From: Megalobrama amblycephala
Taxonomy: Eukaryota; Chordata; Actinopteri; Cypriniformes; Xenocyprididae
Assembly (NCBI RefSeq): GCF_018812025.1
Contig: NC_063044.1
Coordinates: forward strand, 72,905,379-72,969,378
Direction of reading: 5' to 3'
Length of the DNA: 64,000 bases
The notes under the pieces are model-generated. The model was not told where the DNA came from. It made no database searches and worked only from the letters and a program-made list of their open reading frames with translations. The position numbers and the translations under genes are program-made. This document shows, piece by piece, positions 22,277 through 33,801 of the stretch (position 1 is its first letter; each line of letters opens with the position of its first letter).

Positions 22277-23286
22277 AGGCTCTTCTTCTTCTTTTTTAAC
22301 GGCGGTTGGCATCCAGCTTAATGGTGCATTACCGCCACCTTCTGTTTCGGAGTGCGGATCAGTCAGTAAGTTTACAGTATAATCTATAATATCCAGAATC
22401 AGGGAGAGGTAAAAAAAACAAAACAAAAAATAACTACCTTTATATCCTATAATAAAGCACAGTATCTGTCATTCATACTTATTGTTTTTAAAGTGAGTTT
22501 CTGCACCCCTTTTTCTTTTAGTCTATTATCCATTATCACCCTCTCCCTCTGATATTTCCTACAATGTAGATTTACATGTTCCTCTTCCTGACACTCCTCA
22601 CACATACCCGTCTGATGTTTCCCCTCCATTCTTAATGTTTTATTCAGAGCACAGTGTCCCAGTTTTGGTCTCATAAGTACCGTTTCTTCTTTTCTATCTC
22701 CACCTCCTACCTTATTTACTTTAATACTCTTTTGGATATGGTATAAATGTCTCCCTTTCCCCTCACTATCCCGCATTTCTTGTTCATTTTTTCCCAGATT
22801 ATACATTTTACTTCCGCTTTACTGATTCTTATTTGCTTTTCTACATTTTCCTCCTTTAATGCCTTCTTTGCGACCTTGTCCACTTTTTCATTGCCCTCCA
22901 CTCCTATGTGCGCCAGAACCCATAACAATGTAACTAGTCCACCTGGTGTGTTATTCTTGTAACTGAGTAGAGAATATCCTGTCGACTTGAATGGAACGAT
23001 ATTAGACTAACTAGAGCTGAAGCTGAGTCTGTACATATTATGATTTTGTCAATTTTTCCTTTTTCCACCCAACGCAAACCAACTAAAATTGCAACCATCT
23101 CCACTACATACTGCTAAATTATTAGATGTTCTTCTATTGATTTCAATTCCTCTTGCTGGAACCACCACACCCATCCCTGTTACCCTGTTTCAGGGTTCTT
23201 AGTGCCATCTGTATTTATTTGAGTAAAGTTTTTATATACTTCAGTAATATAATCATTAAACACCCCAACCAGATCAGCACTTTCTT
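22277..23286 (-). pseudogene. I-clade-like LINE, 3' part with RNase H
   Basis: Minus strand: VLAHIGVEGNEKVDKVAKKA (about 22920-22860) is the end of an RNase H domain (H and D ligands), followed by ISKAEVKCIIWEKMNK, then RPKLGHCALNKTL, and a C-terminal CX2C...H...C-like motif (CEECQEEEHVNLHC), with a frameshift between. The 3' UTR has GCGGTAATGCACC and a GAAGAAGAA tail abutting copy A's 5' exon. RNase H plus this tail points to the I clade (I/Nimb). The 5' part is cut by the element at 23287; 26986-27019 probably continues the LINE. Confidence 0.7.
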
Positions 23287-23399
23287 CACTCTAAAAAATG
23301 CTGGGTTATTTTTTCAACCCAACCGCTGGGTTGAGACTGCTGGGTAAGGACGCTGGGTTAAATCAACCCAATTTTGGGTTGAAGATCCTTCTTAATCTT

Positions 23400-23545
23400 A
23401 ACCCAGCAGTGCTGGGTTGGGAACGCGGACGTGAAGGAGAGCATGCACGTCACGTTAACAGCACTGAGGACTCGGTGCGAGAAGCCGCCATTTTTTCCGC
23501 GTCTTCGGATGGAATCAAGTGAAAGACGGTTTATGGTAAGTAAAG
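23400..23545 (+). promoter_or_regulatory. Promoter/5' exon-like block inside the 3.7 kb element
   Basis: CpG-containing sequence (AACGCGGACGTGAAGG, CACGTCACGTTAACAG, GCCGCCATTTTTTCCGCG) is followed by CGGATGGAATCAAGTG and a good donor (TTTATG|GTAAGTAAAG at about 23537). This resembles a housekeeping-type promoter (a GCCGCCATTTT word near the start) with a first exon. Whether it drives transcription is unknown. Confidence 0.4.
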
Positions 23546-24092
23546 ATAAATAATTAAAGATATTCTCACTTATTTCTGTCTAAAAGTATCTTGAGATGTA
23601 TTTTAAGGCGAAAAAAGTCAGAAAAGAACTTAGATGGAAATTTTCGCGGTTTTTTCCTCATTCGCCTCATGTCTCAACGGCCTCTTTTATTCAATCAAAG
23701 AGACGTTTTTAAATATAGTGGGTTTCTTGTGTCATATTTACAAGTTTCTTTAAGTTTGTTAATGGAAGGTTATCAACAGATTCGCGTTTTAATTCATTAT
23801 TTTAATTTATTTTTCTTTGCGGTTAACCTTCCTTAAGGAAATGAAACTGCGATATGTAATAAAGGTTGGTAGCCTGACGTGGTCATACTCAATTCTAGTC
23901 AGAATATGAACAAAAAATGTTGTGGGCGGGGTTCGGGCTGGCACCCAGGCTAAAAGGTTGGTTTATTTTGATGGTGTTGAAGCGATAGTTGTTAAAATTA
24001 TTGTTTTGCATGTAATATTTCAGACTTGTTGCGCTTTGTGTGTTCAAACCAACTGTGGAGAGGAGTCCTTCTCCTTGGTCTTCCTTTCTTAA

Positions 24093-24539
24093 AGGAATAG
24101 TGCACACAAAAATAAAAATTGTCACCATTTACCCAACCTCATGTCTTTCCAAACCCATAAGACTTTTGTCCATCTATGGAACACAAATGAAGATATTTTT
24201 AATATTATCATATTTTTTATTTATTTTTATCCATTTACAGTCTAGATAGTCAGTATTTTTAAGCCTTACAAATGCAAAGTTATTGTAGTAATCCATACCA
24301 ATATTTATATGTGAATAAAATTCTAAATTATATCTGTTCATATCATGTACAGCAATCATGTCTGTTCAGAAAATTCAAAAATGTTGGACTCCCAGACTTG
24401 CAATGAATGGACAGAAAATTGAGAGAATATTAAAAATATCTTCATTTGTGTTTCAAAGATTAGCAAATGTCTTATGGTTTTGGAATGACATGAGCGAGAG
24501 TAAATTATGACCATTTTCTTTTTTGGGTGAACTAATACT
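24093..24539. mobile_element. TTAA-flanked MITE, 447 bp
   Basis: Ends AGGAATAGTGCACACAAAAA and an inverted counterpart GGGTGAACTAATACT, flanked by TTAA at 24089-24092 and 24540-24543. Its arms pair over 100 bases or more (AATATCTTCATTTGTGTT against AACACAAATGAAGATATT). Confidence 0.75.
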
Positions 24540-24660
24540 TTAAAGAGCAGCCCTCCAAGTTCATCAGAATGAGTGAGGTATGTCATGTCTGTTTTAATAC
24601 TTTAACAAAAAAGTAGTTATTTATTTTTTAAAGACTTTTTTTTGGCATGTTAACTGTTAA

Positions 24661-25437
24661 AGGGTTAGTTCACCCAAAAATGAAAATAATGCCATTTATT
24701 ACTCACTCTCATGTCATTCTAAACCCATTAGACCTTCGTTCATCTTCAGAACAAAAAATTAAGATATTTTTGTTGAAATCCGCTGGCTCAGTGAGGCCTC
24801 CATAGCCAGCAATGACATTTCCTCTCTCAAGATCCATTAATGTACTAAAAACATATTTAAATCAGTTAATGTGAGTACAGTGGTTCAATATTAATATTAT
24901 AAAGCGACAAGAATATTTTTGGTGCGGCAAAAAAACAAAATAAGGACTTATTTAGTGATGGCCGATTTCAAAACATGGAGCGTTATGGATCTTTTGTGTC
25001 GAATCATGATTCGGATTGTGTGTCAAACAGCCAAACTGCTGAAATCATGTGACTTTGGCACTCTGAACCGCAGATTCGACACGCTGATTCATAACGCTCC
25101 GAAGCTTAATGAAGCAGTGTTTTGAAATCGGCCATCACTATATAAGTCGTTATTTGTTTGTTTGTTTTTTTAGCACACCAAAAATATTCTCGTGGCTTTA
25201 TAATATTAATATTGAACCACTGTACTCACATGAACTGATTTAAATATGTTTTAGTACCTTTATGGATCTTGAGAGAGGAAATGTCATTGCTCCCTATGTA
25301 GGCCTCACGGAGCCATCGGATTTCAACAAAAATATCTTAGTTTGTGTTCCAAAGATTAACGAAGGTCTTACGGTTGTGGAATGACATGAGGGTGAGTAAT
25401 AAATGAAAGAATTTTTATTTTTGGGTGAACTAACCCT
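24661..25437. mobile_element. TTAA-flanked foldback MITE, 777 bp
   Basis: AGGGTTAGTTCACCCAAAAA at the left and its inverse at the right, flanked by TTAA (24657-24660, 25438-25441). The two halves are inverted copies nearly throughout (ATCAGTTAATGTGAGTACAG against CTGTACTCACATGAACTGAT). Non-coding; a piggyBac- or Kolobok-type mobiliser is implied by TTAA. Confidence 0.8.
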
Positions 25438-25544
25438 TTAAGCTTAATAATGACAGAAAAACATCTCACAGGACTCCACACTACATGCTGTGGGAGCCAC
25501 TGGCCCCTAAATTAAGACATTGTGGCAAAAACATGGTTTTTGAA

Positions 25545-25620
25545 TAGGGCTGGGCAGTAAACGATATCATGTCAAGATCACAATTAAATTTATGACTAAA
25601 AAAGTAAGCTCTGGACATTT
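25545..25620. repeat. hAT-type end fragment (GGGCTGGGC)
   Basis: ATAGGGCTGGGCAGTAAACG resembles the start of the element at 44218. Very short; the partner end was not found. Confidence 0.3.
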
Positions 25621-27019
25621 TTACTGTATATGGATTAATCTAATCCATCTGCAGTCTCACTGTATGAGGACAATCCACTTGAACTTCATCTCCAGAGCTG
25701 CTCTTGAGTCACTTCACAATGATGTGGATGCACCGGTCTGAAAATTATTCAGTTTAATCAAATGGTTTTGGAATTTGTTTTGTGCTCTCTAGTAATTTTC
25801 TTTTTCCTCTTTTTAACCCAATGATGAACAGGTGGCGACAGGGATGAATACTGGTCATAAAGGAGAATGACTCCCCAATGAAGATCACTGATGTGACCGA
25901 AGATTGTCCTGGACAATTTAAAGGATGTTGCATGCCTTTGCTGTGCTAATAGAGCTTCTTCACGACTGGATATCAGTTATCCTAAGGAGGTCAGGAAAAT
26001 TGGCAGTGATATGTGCTCTGTATGTACTCATGGACTCAACAAACTTTTAGCATATAATCTGACAAATATTCAGTGCTTGTTCATTGTTGTTCAGTGGATG
26101 AATTCACACTCTCTCATTCAAACTCACATTCTTTCACATGTATACTTGCCTTAGAGAATTCTATAACTAACAAATGTTATAATGTCAGTGTTAATGTTGT
26201 GGTTTATTTGTGTTCAGTCATGTTTGTAAAACAAACAAAACTTTAGTCATGTTAAATTGTTAGTTATTAAAATTCTTAGATTTCTTTAACTCTTAGTTTA
26301 ATATAGCTCCATATTTTAGGCAACAATAGAGATTTTAGATAATTAATACCAAGTAGTTTTGTAAACAACTTAAGGTTATGGATTTATAGTTAATTTTGAA
26401 ATTGAGTGAATTTTGGAAGTTAACTTGTTACCTTTCTTTGCTTGAATAAATTATTGCAATATTTAATACAATTACTTATTTGAAACCAGTGAATAATTTT
26501 ATAGTGCAGAGTTTTCATTGGCGGTGGATAATATGCAAAAAAAATCTTATTTGGTCTTAAATGCCAGTTATAGAAATGTGAAAACAATTTAATTTATCTG
26601 TATAAACTGTGGCTGTTGATTTTGCAATTCTTTTCTGATTTTCATCTCACATGTATGTTGTTACTTTGGACCATGTTTGCCCTTGTCCTTGTTTTTAATA
26701 AATTTTTATCTTTTGATAGTCATTCTGTGTGTACAAGTGATTTTATAATGTCTAAGATTACTGGGTTTAATTAAAAACCCATTTGGGTTCATTTAAATAC
26801 TGCAATGTAGTCATTTTACACCAAAATTTAGGTTACAAAAAACAACCCAGCATGCTGGGTCAAATATTTAACCCAACTTGCTGGGTCAAAACAACCCAGC
26901 GCTGGGTTCGTCCCTTTTTGACCCAGCGCTGGGTTGCCAAAATAACCCAAATTGGGTTGTTTTTAACCCAGCATTTTTTAGAGTGTTCTTTCCTTTTAAT
27001 CTGTTATAGATATACACAT

Positions 27020-27912
27020 TGTTACGTCCCACATAAGTCTAGGGGTAAATGTGGACGCAACAAAAGTAAAATTTTAAAGAGTGTTCGTCTGAGTCCTGAC
27101 ATAGCACCACAAGCAAAAAATAAATTTTTCCAAAAAGATGTTAATTTCACAGCTCGTGGAATAAAATACAGAGGGTGCTGTAGTAAAATACAAAAAAAAA
27201 AAAAAAAAAAAAAGGGGAAGCAATAGCTTCAGGAGAGGGTATAAAGCCAAAAATAATAAACACAAATGCAATCTAACTGAAGTAATTTAAACCTCTAACT
27301 AAACTAACAAAAAAAAACAAAAACAAAAAAAACACTGTACCGTAACTCCCTTCCTGGCCCCAAAACAGGAGAAAACAGGGTTAAACAAAAATGGCACCCA
27401 CCTCCCTACAGCTTCCAAATGAAAGCAAAAGTGAGCAAAACACAAGTAAGCAAATAGAAGAGTAGCTGCTAAACGGGATGTTAATAGTAGCAGCTATAAA
27501 CCAAACAACATAACATGCAGGTGAAGGATAGTATGAATCTCTTTAACTAACTCAAATGACAAAAGTAAGTGTTGGAGAATCACAATGAGCAAATAAAAGA
27601 AAACACTACAATACCAAAGTAGAATATTAAGCAGCTCAACAACCACCAATTGTAACTGCAGCAACCAGCTAGGCAAGACAAAGACAAAGAGAAAGCTCTT
27701 GGGGGAACGTTTTCTCAAAGTCTGGTAGCTGCTCTGCTTTTTATGCTGGCTCACTCTTAATTGGTAAGCACATACAGCTGGACGCAATCAGCTACCTGCC
27801 AGGCAGATTGAGTAGGAGGAGCCAAGAAACAAACAAGGAAAGAAACAAAGACAAAAACACAACACACATTAAAGAAAACAAATCAATAAAGACTTTGTCT
27901 CTAGACGTAACA
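27020..27912 (-). mobile_element. Ty3/Gypsy 3' LTR, 893 bp
   Basis: Read on the minus strand it starts TGTTACGTCTAGAGAC and ends GGGACGTAACA, with an inverted TGTTACGT/ACGTAACA pair. It is preceded by a purine-rich tract (GGGTGGGGG at 27921-27913), the expected polypurine tract for plus-strand priming. A poly(A) run interrupts it at 27191-27212. Confidence 0.8.
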
Positions 27913-29134
27913 CCCCCACCCGTAGTTAAAAACTATGATTTCTCTTGGTTTGTAAATGTAAAAAAAAAAAAAAAAAAAAAGACAAAACAGAACTTACCAC
28001 ACATTTTCATGAGCGGTTTAAGCATCAATATGAGCTCTTGACAAAGCATCTGCTACTACATTGTCCACTCCTTTTTTATACCTTATATCAAGAACAAACT
28101 CTTGCAGAATAAGAGACCATCTCATTAATCTCTGGTTTGAGTTTGCCATACGGGACAGGAAGACAAGAGGGTTGTGGTCAGTGTATACAATAATAGGGCC
28201 CATATTACCGTTACACAAGTAGACCTCAAAATTTTGCAGTGCCAGCAACAAGGCGAGAGCTTCCTTTTCGATGGTACTGTAGTTTATTTGGCACCTGGTG
28301 AATTTCTTTGAAAAGTAGCATACTGGGTGTTCAATTCCCGCCTTGTCCTCTTGCAGCAACACTGCTCCAGCGCCAACCCCACTAGCATCCACCTGTAGCT
28401 TAAAAGGCAAATCAAAATTCGGAGCAGACAACACAGGATTCTTGAACGGTTCCTCTCACAGCAAACATCAAAAACAGCAAACCCTCCACCCAGTCTTTAC
28501 CATTCTCAGTGCAGTATGTACGCAAAAGAGACTTCAGGGTTTGGTGGAACCACTCCAGAGCTCCCTGTGACTCTGGATGATACGCTGTGGACAGCTGGTG
28601 CTCTACACCCAACTCTTTCGTTACCTCCTTAAACAATTTAGAGGTGAAATTGGACCCCTGGTCACTTTGAATGACTCTCGGCAAGCCAAAAACTGAACAG
28701 AACTTAATGAGCTCACGGGCTACAGTTTTAGCTTGGATAGTCCGCAGAGGAACAGCTTCAGGGTAACGAGTACTAGCACACATAACCGTTAAAAGGTATT
28801 GGTGTCCAGTTTTAGCTTTAGGCAATGGGCCTACACAGTCAATAATGAGCCTTTCAAACGGTTCTCCAAAGACTGGAATGGGCTGTAGTGGAGCGAGTGG
28901 AATTGTTTGATTGGGCTTTCCACCTAACTGACAAATGTGACATGATCGTACAAACCTAGACACAGCGGTTTTCATGCCCGGCCTAAAAAAAATGTCTGGC
29001 AATTCGATGATATGTCTTTGTGACACCCAAGTGTCCTGAACACACATGTTCATGGGCCAATTTCAAAATCTGATTACGGTATGCCTCAGGTAACACAATT
29101 TGGAACACAGTCAAAAATTCTGCATCTGTGGCAC
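27913..29134 (-). pseudogene. Ty3/Gypsy pol fragment with integrase placed before RNase H
   Basis: Minus strand 29134-28430 encodes integrase: H-H-C-C zinc-binding region (HEHVCSGHLGVTKTYHRI, then CHICQLGGKPN), core D (IDCVGPLPKAKTGHQ), second D (VIQSDQGSNFTSKLF) and E (STAYHPESQGALEWFHQ), with one frameshift near 29010. It breaks off after RGTVQES. Immediately downstream, 28434-28018 encodes the RT/RNase H junction (LSAPNFDLPFKLQVDASGVG) and RNase H (CYFSKKFTRCQINYSTIEKE, YTDHNPLVFL, VADALSRA, stop). Normal Ty3/Gypsy order is RT-RNase H-integrase, so this copy is rearranged. The 5' end is cut at 29134. Confidence 0.8.
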
Positions 29135-29552
29135 AGTATTGTCTTTCAATAGAGCAGTTTTATAGTCTTTTCTCATATATCCTGACTCAAATAATCAGCT
29201 TCTAACAGCAAACACTCAGAATAAAGTGAGATGATCTGAATGTCTTGTTGAATGAGTGTTGATAGTCTGAGGATCATCAATATTAACAGAGAAACTGCTG
29301 AAAACACTCTTTATTTCATGACAATAGTTCCTGTTTTCACCTCATTTATTATGCTGATGTCTTCAGATCTGCTGTAAATTGACACTTAAAGCTCATTTCA
29401 TTGCTGTCAACAGACTGAGGGGATTTGATGACTACAAATATCTGCATTTATTTCTGTCTTTATGCTTTTAACTCTTTTTCTGACCATTATTTATATTTAT
29501 ATATTATATTTAAAAACAAAGTCAGTTAATGATATATTTTCCATTTTGGCAG
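29135..29552 (+). other. Intron 1 remnant of copy D
   Basis: Collinear with 11950-12376 and inverted relative to 21151-21620. The 5' exon of copy D is not seen; the Gypsy fragment ends directly in this intron. Confidence 0.7.
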
Positions 29553-29799
29553 GTCAGCTTCTCCCACATCAGTCACATCATCAGTGAAGCTCCTCCCACA
29601 TCAGTTCACATCATCAGTGAAGCTTCATCCCACAGCAGTTCATCCAATAAATGCTGGAATATTCCCATCAGACGAGCATCAGAGCATCAGGAAGAGCTGA
29701 AATCTGCAAAGACTGAGTTTATTAAAGAGGACAGTGAGAACATGAGTGACCCAGAACCCTGCAGAATGAAACACACTGAAGATACTGAAGAACAAAGAG
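29553..29799 (+). CDS. C2H2 zinc-finger protein copy D, conserved N-terminal exon
   Basis: Acceptor CATTTTGGCAG ends at 29552 and donor GAG|GTTGGT is at 29799/29800. It encodes NKCWNIPIRRASEHQEELKS, then EFIKEDSENMSDPEPCRM and KHTEDTEEQR. The next exon in phase is at 44856, giving the junction RELMEV. No stop after the conserved Met. The 15 kb intron is filled by transposons. The probable start is the Met of MSDPEP; a 5' exon is not visible because the region upstream is Gypsy sequence. Confidence 0.8.
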
Positions 29800-30316
29800 G
29801 TTGGTGTTTATTCTTCATTCATTCATGATGCTGAACAACATTCATGATAGAAAAATTCAAGCACTTCTGTACATTTACATTTAGATTTACTGTTGTATTT
29901 CTCTTATAGAAGTTAGATATAGAGATTATTCTTCTTATAATAACTGTGGTAACATGGTTGATGAATGTGATCAGCACTGTACAGTTTGTGTAAAAACTGA
30001 GACAATGGATTGAGATTATTTTCTTGTCCTCCCATCATGCTGTAGAAAGAGCTCAGATGATGTCACTTCCTGGGTGTTACAATTTTAAGAAATCCTCTGT
30101 TTTTAAAAGAAGGAAAATCATGTTGGCAATAACAGGGTTGAGAGAAACATATAGGACACTGATAATGCTGATACAAATTGTTAATGTAAAACTAGTTAAA
30201 TCCGCAGTTACTCTAGACTTTCGGCGTGTGAAATTTCTATAGACATGACGTTTTAATTTAATAAAGTTCACGAGGAGCACTTTCAAATGATCCTTCCAAT
30301 CATCACGTCATTTCCT
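29800..30316 (+). other. Intron 2 of copy D, left part
   Basis: 29990-30250 is the inverted counterpart of 20230-20480 in copy A (CTAGACTTT and GACACTGATAAT landmarks). No gene. Confidence 0.65.
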
Positions 30317-30995
30317 TCAAGTCAAGTCAAGTCAAATTTATTTATATAGCGCTTTTACAATTGGTAATTGTTTCAAAGCAGCTTTACATATTAGAAGCAC
30401 AGAAAAAAAGGGAAGTGGTTAAAAATAAGCTGTACAAACAAGCATGGTAATATGTAACATATACAAGATGGTGCTACATTAAGCCAATGTCGGCTGACTC
30501 CCAGGGGTGGAAAAAAAACCCTAGGAGAAAAACCCAGCGTGCTAACACTGGGAAAAAAGTCCTAGGAGGGAAAAAACCCCTTGGAAGATATATATAATAT
30601 ATGTAAATGGATATGGAGATCAAAATCTGAATTATACATTTTTATTATAGAGATTAAAAATAGATTATATATAAATATATGTAAGCGGATACGGGGATTA
30701 AAAATCTGAATTATAGATGCAGCCAGAACTGGATCTGTAGGCCCATTGTCTCCTGGGCTACGTTGTAGTCAGGTCCAGACACAGGTTCTCCATCTGATCT
30801 GGATACGGCCTGGATCCAGCACCCGGCAAACCTCAGGATAAGCAGAGAGACAGATATTAGCGTAGATGCCATTCTTATTCTGATGTACAGGTATATCTAG
30901 TGTTATAGGAAATGTTCTCGGTTCCGGCCGACCTAATTATTGCAGCGTAACAATCCTTTAACGGATTTGAAAAATGTTAATGTATTGATAATGTG

Positions 30996-33040
30996 TTATG
31001 TGTATGCAAGAGCAAAGAGATGTGTTTTTAGTCTAGATTTAAACTGACAGAGTGTGTCTGCTTCCCGAACAATGCTAGGAAGATTGTTCCAGAGTTTAGG
31101 TGCTAAATAGGAAAAGGATCTGCCGCCTTCAGTTGATTTTGATATTCTGGGTATTATCAACTGGCCTGAATTCTGAGATCGCAATAAACGTGAAGGACTA
31201 TAATGCATTAAGAGCTCACTTAGGTACTGGGGAGCTAAACCATTTAGAGCTTTATAAGTAAGTAGCAAGATTTTAAAATCTATACGATGTTTAATAGGGA
31301 GCCAATGTAATGTTGACAGAACTGGGCTAATATGGTCATAATTTCTGGTTCTAGTAAGAACTCTAGCTGCCGCATTTTGGACCAACTGTAGTCTGTTTAA
31401 AAGCCGAGCAGAACAACCACCCAGTAGAGCGTTACAATAATCTAGTCTTGAGGTCATGAATGCATGAACCAACTGTTCCGCATTTGTCATTGAGAGCATA
31501 TGTCGTAATTTAGATATATTTTTTAGATGGAAGAAGGCGGTTTTACAGATACTAGAAACATGACTTTCAGATGAAAGATTGGTATCAAAGAGCACACCCA
31601 GGTTCCTAACTGAGGACGAAGGTTTAATGGAGCACCCGTCAAGTGTTAGAGAGTATTCAAGGTTTTTTCGTGAGGAAGTTTTTGGTCCAAAGATTAGGAT
31701 ATCAGTTTTTTCTGAATTTAATAATAAGAAATTTCTTGTCATCCAGTTTTTAATGTCAGCTATGCATTCTGTTAGTTTTGTGAATTTGTAGGTTTCGTCA
31801 GGGCGCGAGGAAATATAGAGCTGAGTATCGTCAGCGTAGCAGTGAAAACTAACACCATGCTTCCTAATTATCTGTCCTAAGGGCAGCATGTACAGAGTGA
31901 AAAGCAGCGGTCCTAGTACTGAGCCTTGTGGTACTCCATATTGAACTTGTGATCGATACGACATCTCTTCATTAACTACTACAGACTGATAACGGTCAGA
32001 TAAGTACGATTTGAACCATGCCAAAGCAATTCCACTAATGCCAATATAGTTTTCAAGTCTTTTTAAAAGAATGTTGTGATCGATAGTGTCAAAAGCAGCA
32101 CTGAGATCTAATAACACTAATAGAGAAATACAGCCACGATCGGATGATAGGAGTAGATCGTTTGTAACTCTAACGAGAGCAGTCTCAGTACTATGGTATG
32201 GTCTAAATCCTGACTGGAAATCCTCACAGATTCCATTTCTTTCTAAAAAGGAGCAAAGTTGTGTTGAAACTGCCTTTTCTAGTATCTTTGACAGAAAAGG
32301 TAGATTCGAGATTGGCCTGTAATTTACTAAATCTCTCGAATCTAGTTGAGGTTTTTTAATAAGAGGTTTAATAATAGCCTGCTTAAAGGTTTTTGGCACG
32401 TATCCTAATGTTAAAGATGAATTAATTATATCAAGAAGTGGACCTACGACCTCTGGAAGCATTTCTTTCAGTAGTTTAGTCGGCATTGGGTCTAACATAC
32501 ATGTCGTTGATTTTGATGATTTGATAAGTTTAGATAATTCTTCCTCTCCTATAGCGGCGAATGATTCTAGTTTTACCTCAGGGACACTACAGTGCACTGT
32601 CTGAAGCGAAACTGTAGACGGTTGCATGTTTTTAATTTTCTCTCTAATATTATCAATCTTGCAAGTAAAGAAGTTCATAAAGTCATTACTGCTGTGCTCT
32701 ATGGAAACGTCAGCAGTTGAATCTCTGTTTCTAGTTAATTTAGCCACTGTGTCAAATAAATGCCTAGGATTATGTTTGTTTTCTATTAAGAGATTTGAAA
32801 AATAAGTAGATCTAGCATTTCTTATAGCCGTTCTGTACTCAATCATTTTTTCTTTCCACGAAAGGCGAAAAACTTCTAGTTTTGTTTTCTTCCAACTACG
32901 TTCAGCTTTTCTAACAGCTCGTTTTAGAGCTTGAGTGTGCTCATCATACCACGGCGTTGGATTTGTTTGCTTAATCTTCTTTAGACGTAAAGGAGCGACT
33001 GCATCTAATGTGCTGGAAAAGAGAGAGCCAATAGTTTCTG
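30996..33040 (-). pseudogene. LINE ORF2, reverse transcriptase part
   Basis: An open frame of 616 codons from 32846 (open upstream to about 33040) encodes the reverse transcriptase used for target-primed integration. Visible blocks: [78 protein letters not shown], and the catalytic YADD box in [13 protein letters not shown]. The C-terminal part has [20 protein letters not shown] and [20 protein letters not shown], typical of fish CR1/L2 ORF2. The RT itself looks intact. It is separated from the endonuclease frame by a 10-base tandem duplication at 33041-33060, which makes the whole ORF2 defective. Confidence 0.85.
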
Positions 33041-33408
33041 TTTCTGGCAGTTTCTGGCAGCATCGAGTTCTTCTAAGTTGTCAGGTATACTAAGGCGATG
33101 AAACTGCTCGGGGAGATTATTTATAAAGCAATCTTTAGTGGTAGACGTGATGGTTCTACCATATTTATGGCTGGGTGGTGGTTTTGTAGCCTTGGCTAAT
33201 TGTATTATACACGAGACTAAATAATGATCTGATATATCATCGCTCTGCTGTAGAATTTCAACAGCATCAATATCAATTCCATGCGACAGTATTAGATCTA
33301 GGGTATGATTACGACAATGAGTGGGTCCTGACACGTGTTGTCTAACTCCAATAGAGTTTAAAATGTCTGCAAATGCCAATCCAAATGCGTCTTTATTATT
33401 ATCTACAT
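33005..33408 (-). pseudogene. LINE ORF2, endonuclease C-terminal half
   Basis: Continues the endonuclease after the hAT insertion: FGLAFADILNSIGVRQHVSG, THCRNHTLDLILSHG and SDHYLVSCI, the last including the SDH catalytic histidine motif of APE-type endonucleases. The frame is lost at the 10-base duplication TTTCTGGCAG x2 (33041-33060). Confidence 0.8.
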
Positions 33409-33621
33409 TAGGGCTGAAACGATTAGTCGACATTGTCGACAACGTCGACAATAAAAAAATTGTCGACAAATATCTTTGTTGTCGAGTAGTCGTTTGAACT
33501 CACGTGACCTAATGTAAGGGCTTGCAATATCACGATTTTACCGCTACGGCGCTTTAGCGCTAGAGAGTAATGCGATTGCAGGCCTTAAATGCTACTGCGG
33601 TAGAAGAAAACAGCGCGAATT

Positions 33622-33801
33622 ATGATGGAGTGCAAACGAATCCGAACGAGCAAGGTGTGGGAAAGTTTCACAAAACTTCAAACTAAGAATGCTGTTGTGT
33701 GCAATACATGCAAGGCGGAACTTGCCTTTCACGGGAGCACAACGTGCATGTTGGAGCACTTAAAGAGGAAACATCCCGGCACAAGAGGAGCTGGTGAGAG
33801 G
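33622..33801 (+). pseudogene. hAT transposase exon 1, BED zinc finger
   Basis: Starts MMECKRIRTSKVWESFTKL; the BED finger ligands are CNTC and HLKRKH, used by hAT transposases to bind subterminal DNA. Ends at a donor (GAGAG|GTGAGTG near 33800). A 440-base intron with a (TA)n tract follows. Confidence 0.75.

Larger units (their letters stand above)
23287..26985. mobile_element. 3.7 kb DNA element with AACCCAGC-rich ends
   Basis: Terminal inverted repeats CACTCTAAAAAATGCTGGGT (left) and its inverse at 26964-26985, flanked by TTCTT on both sides (23282-23286, 26986-26990). Both ends carry clusters of CTGGGTT/AACCCAG motifs, likely transposase-binding sites. The interior has a CpG-rich promoter-like block with a donor (23400-23540), two TTAA-flanked MITEs, a transcribed-looking segment (25830-26060) and AATAAA near 26697. 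No transposase ORF is visible, so it is non-autonomous; superfamily not assigned. Confidence 0.75.

Noticed and set aside
27074..27271. Frame with a poly-Phe run
   Set aside because: Produced by the A-run at 27191-27212 within a Gypsy LTR.
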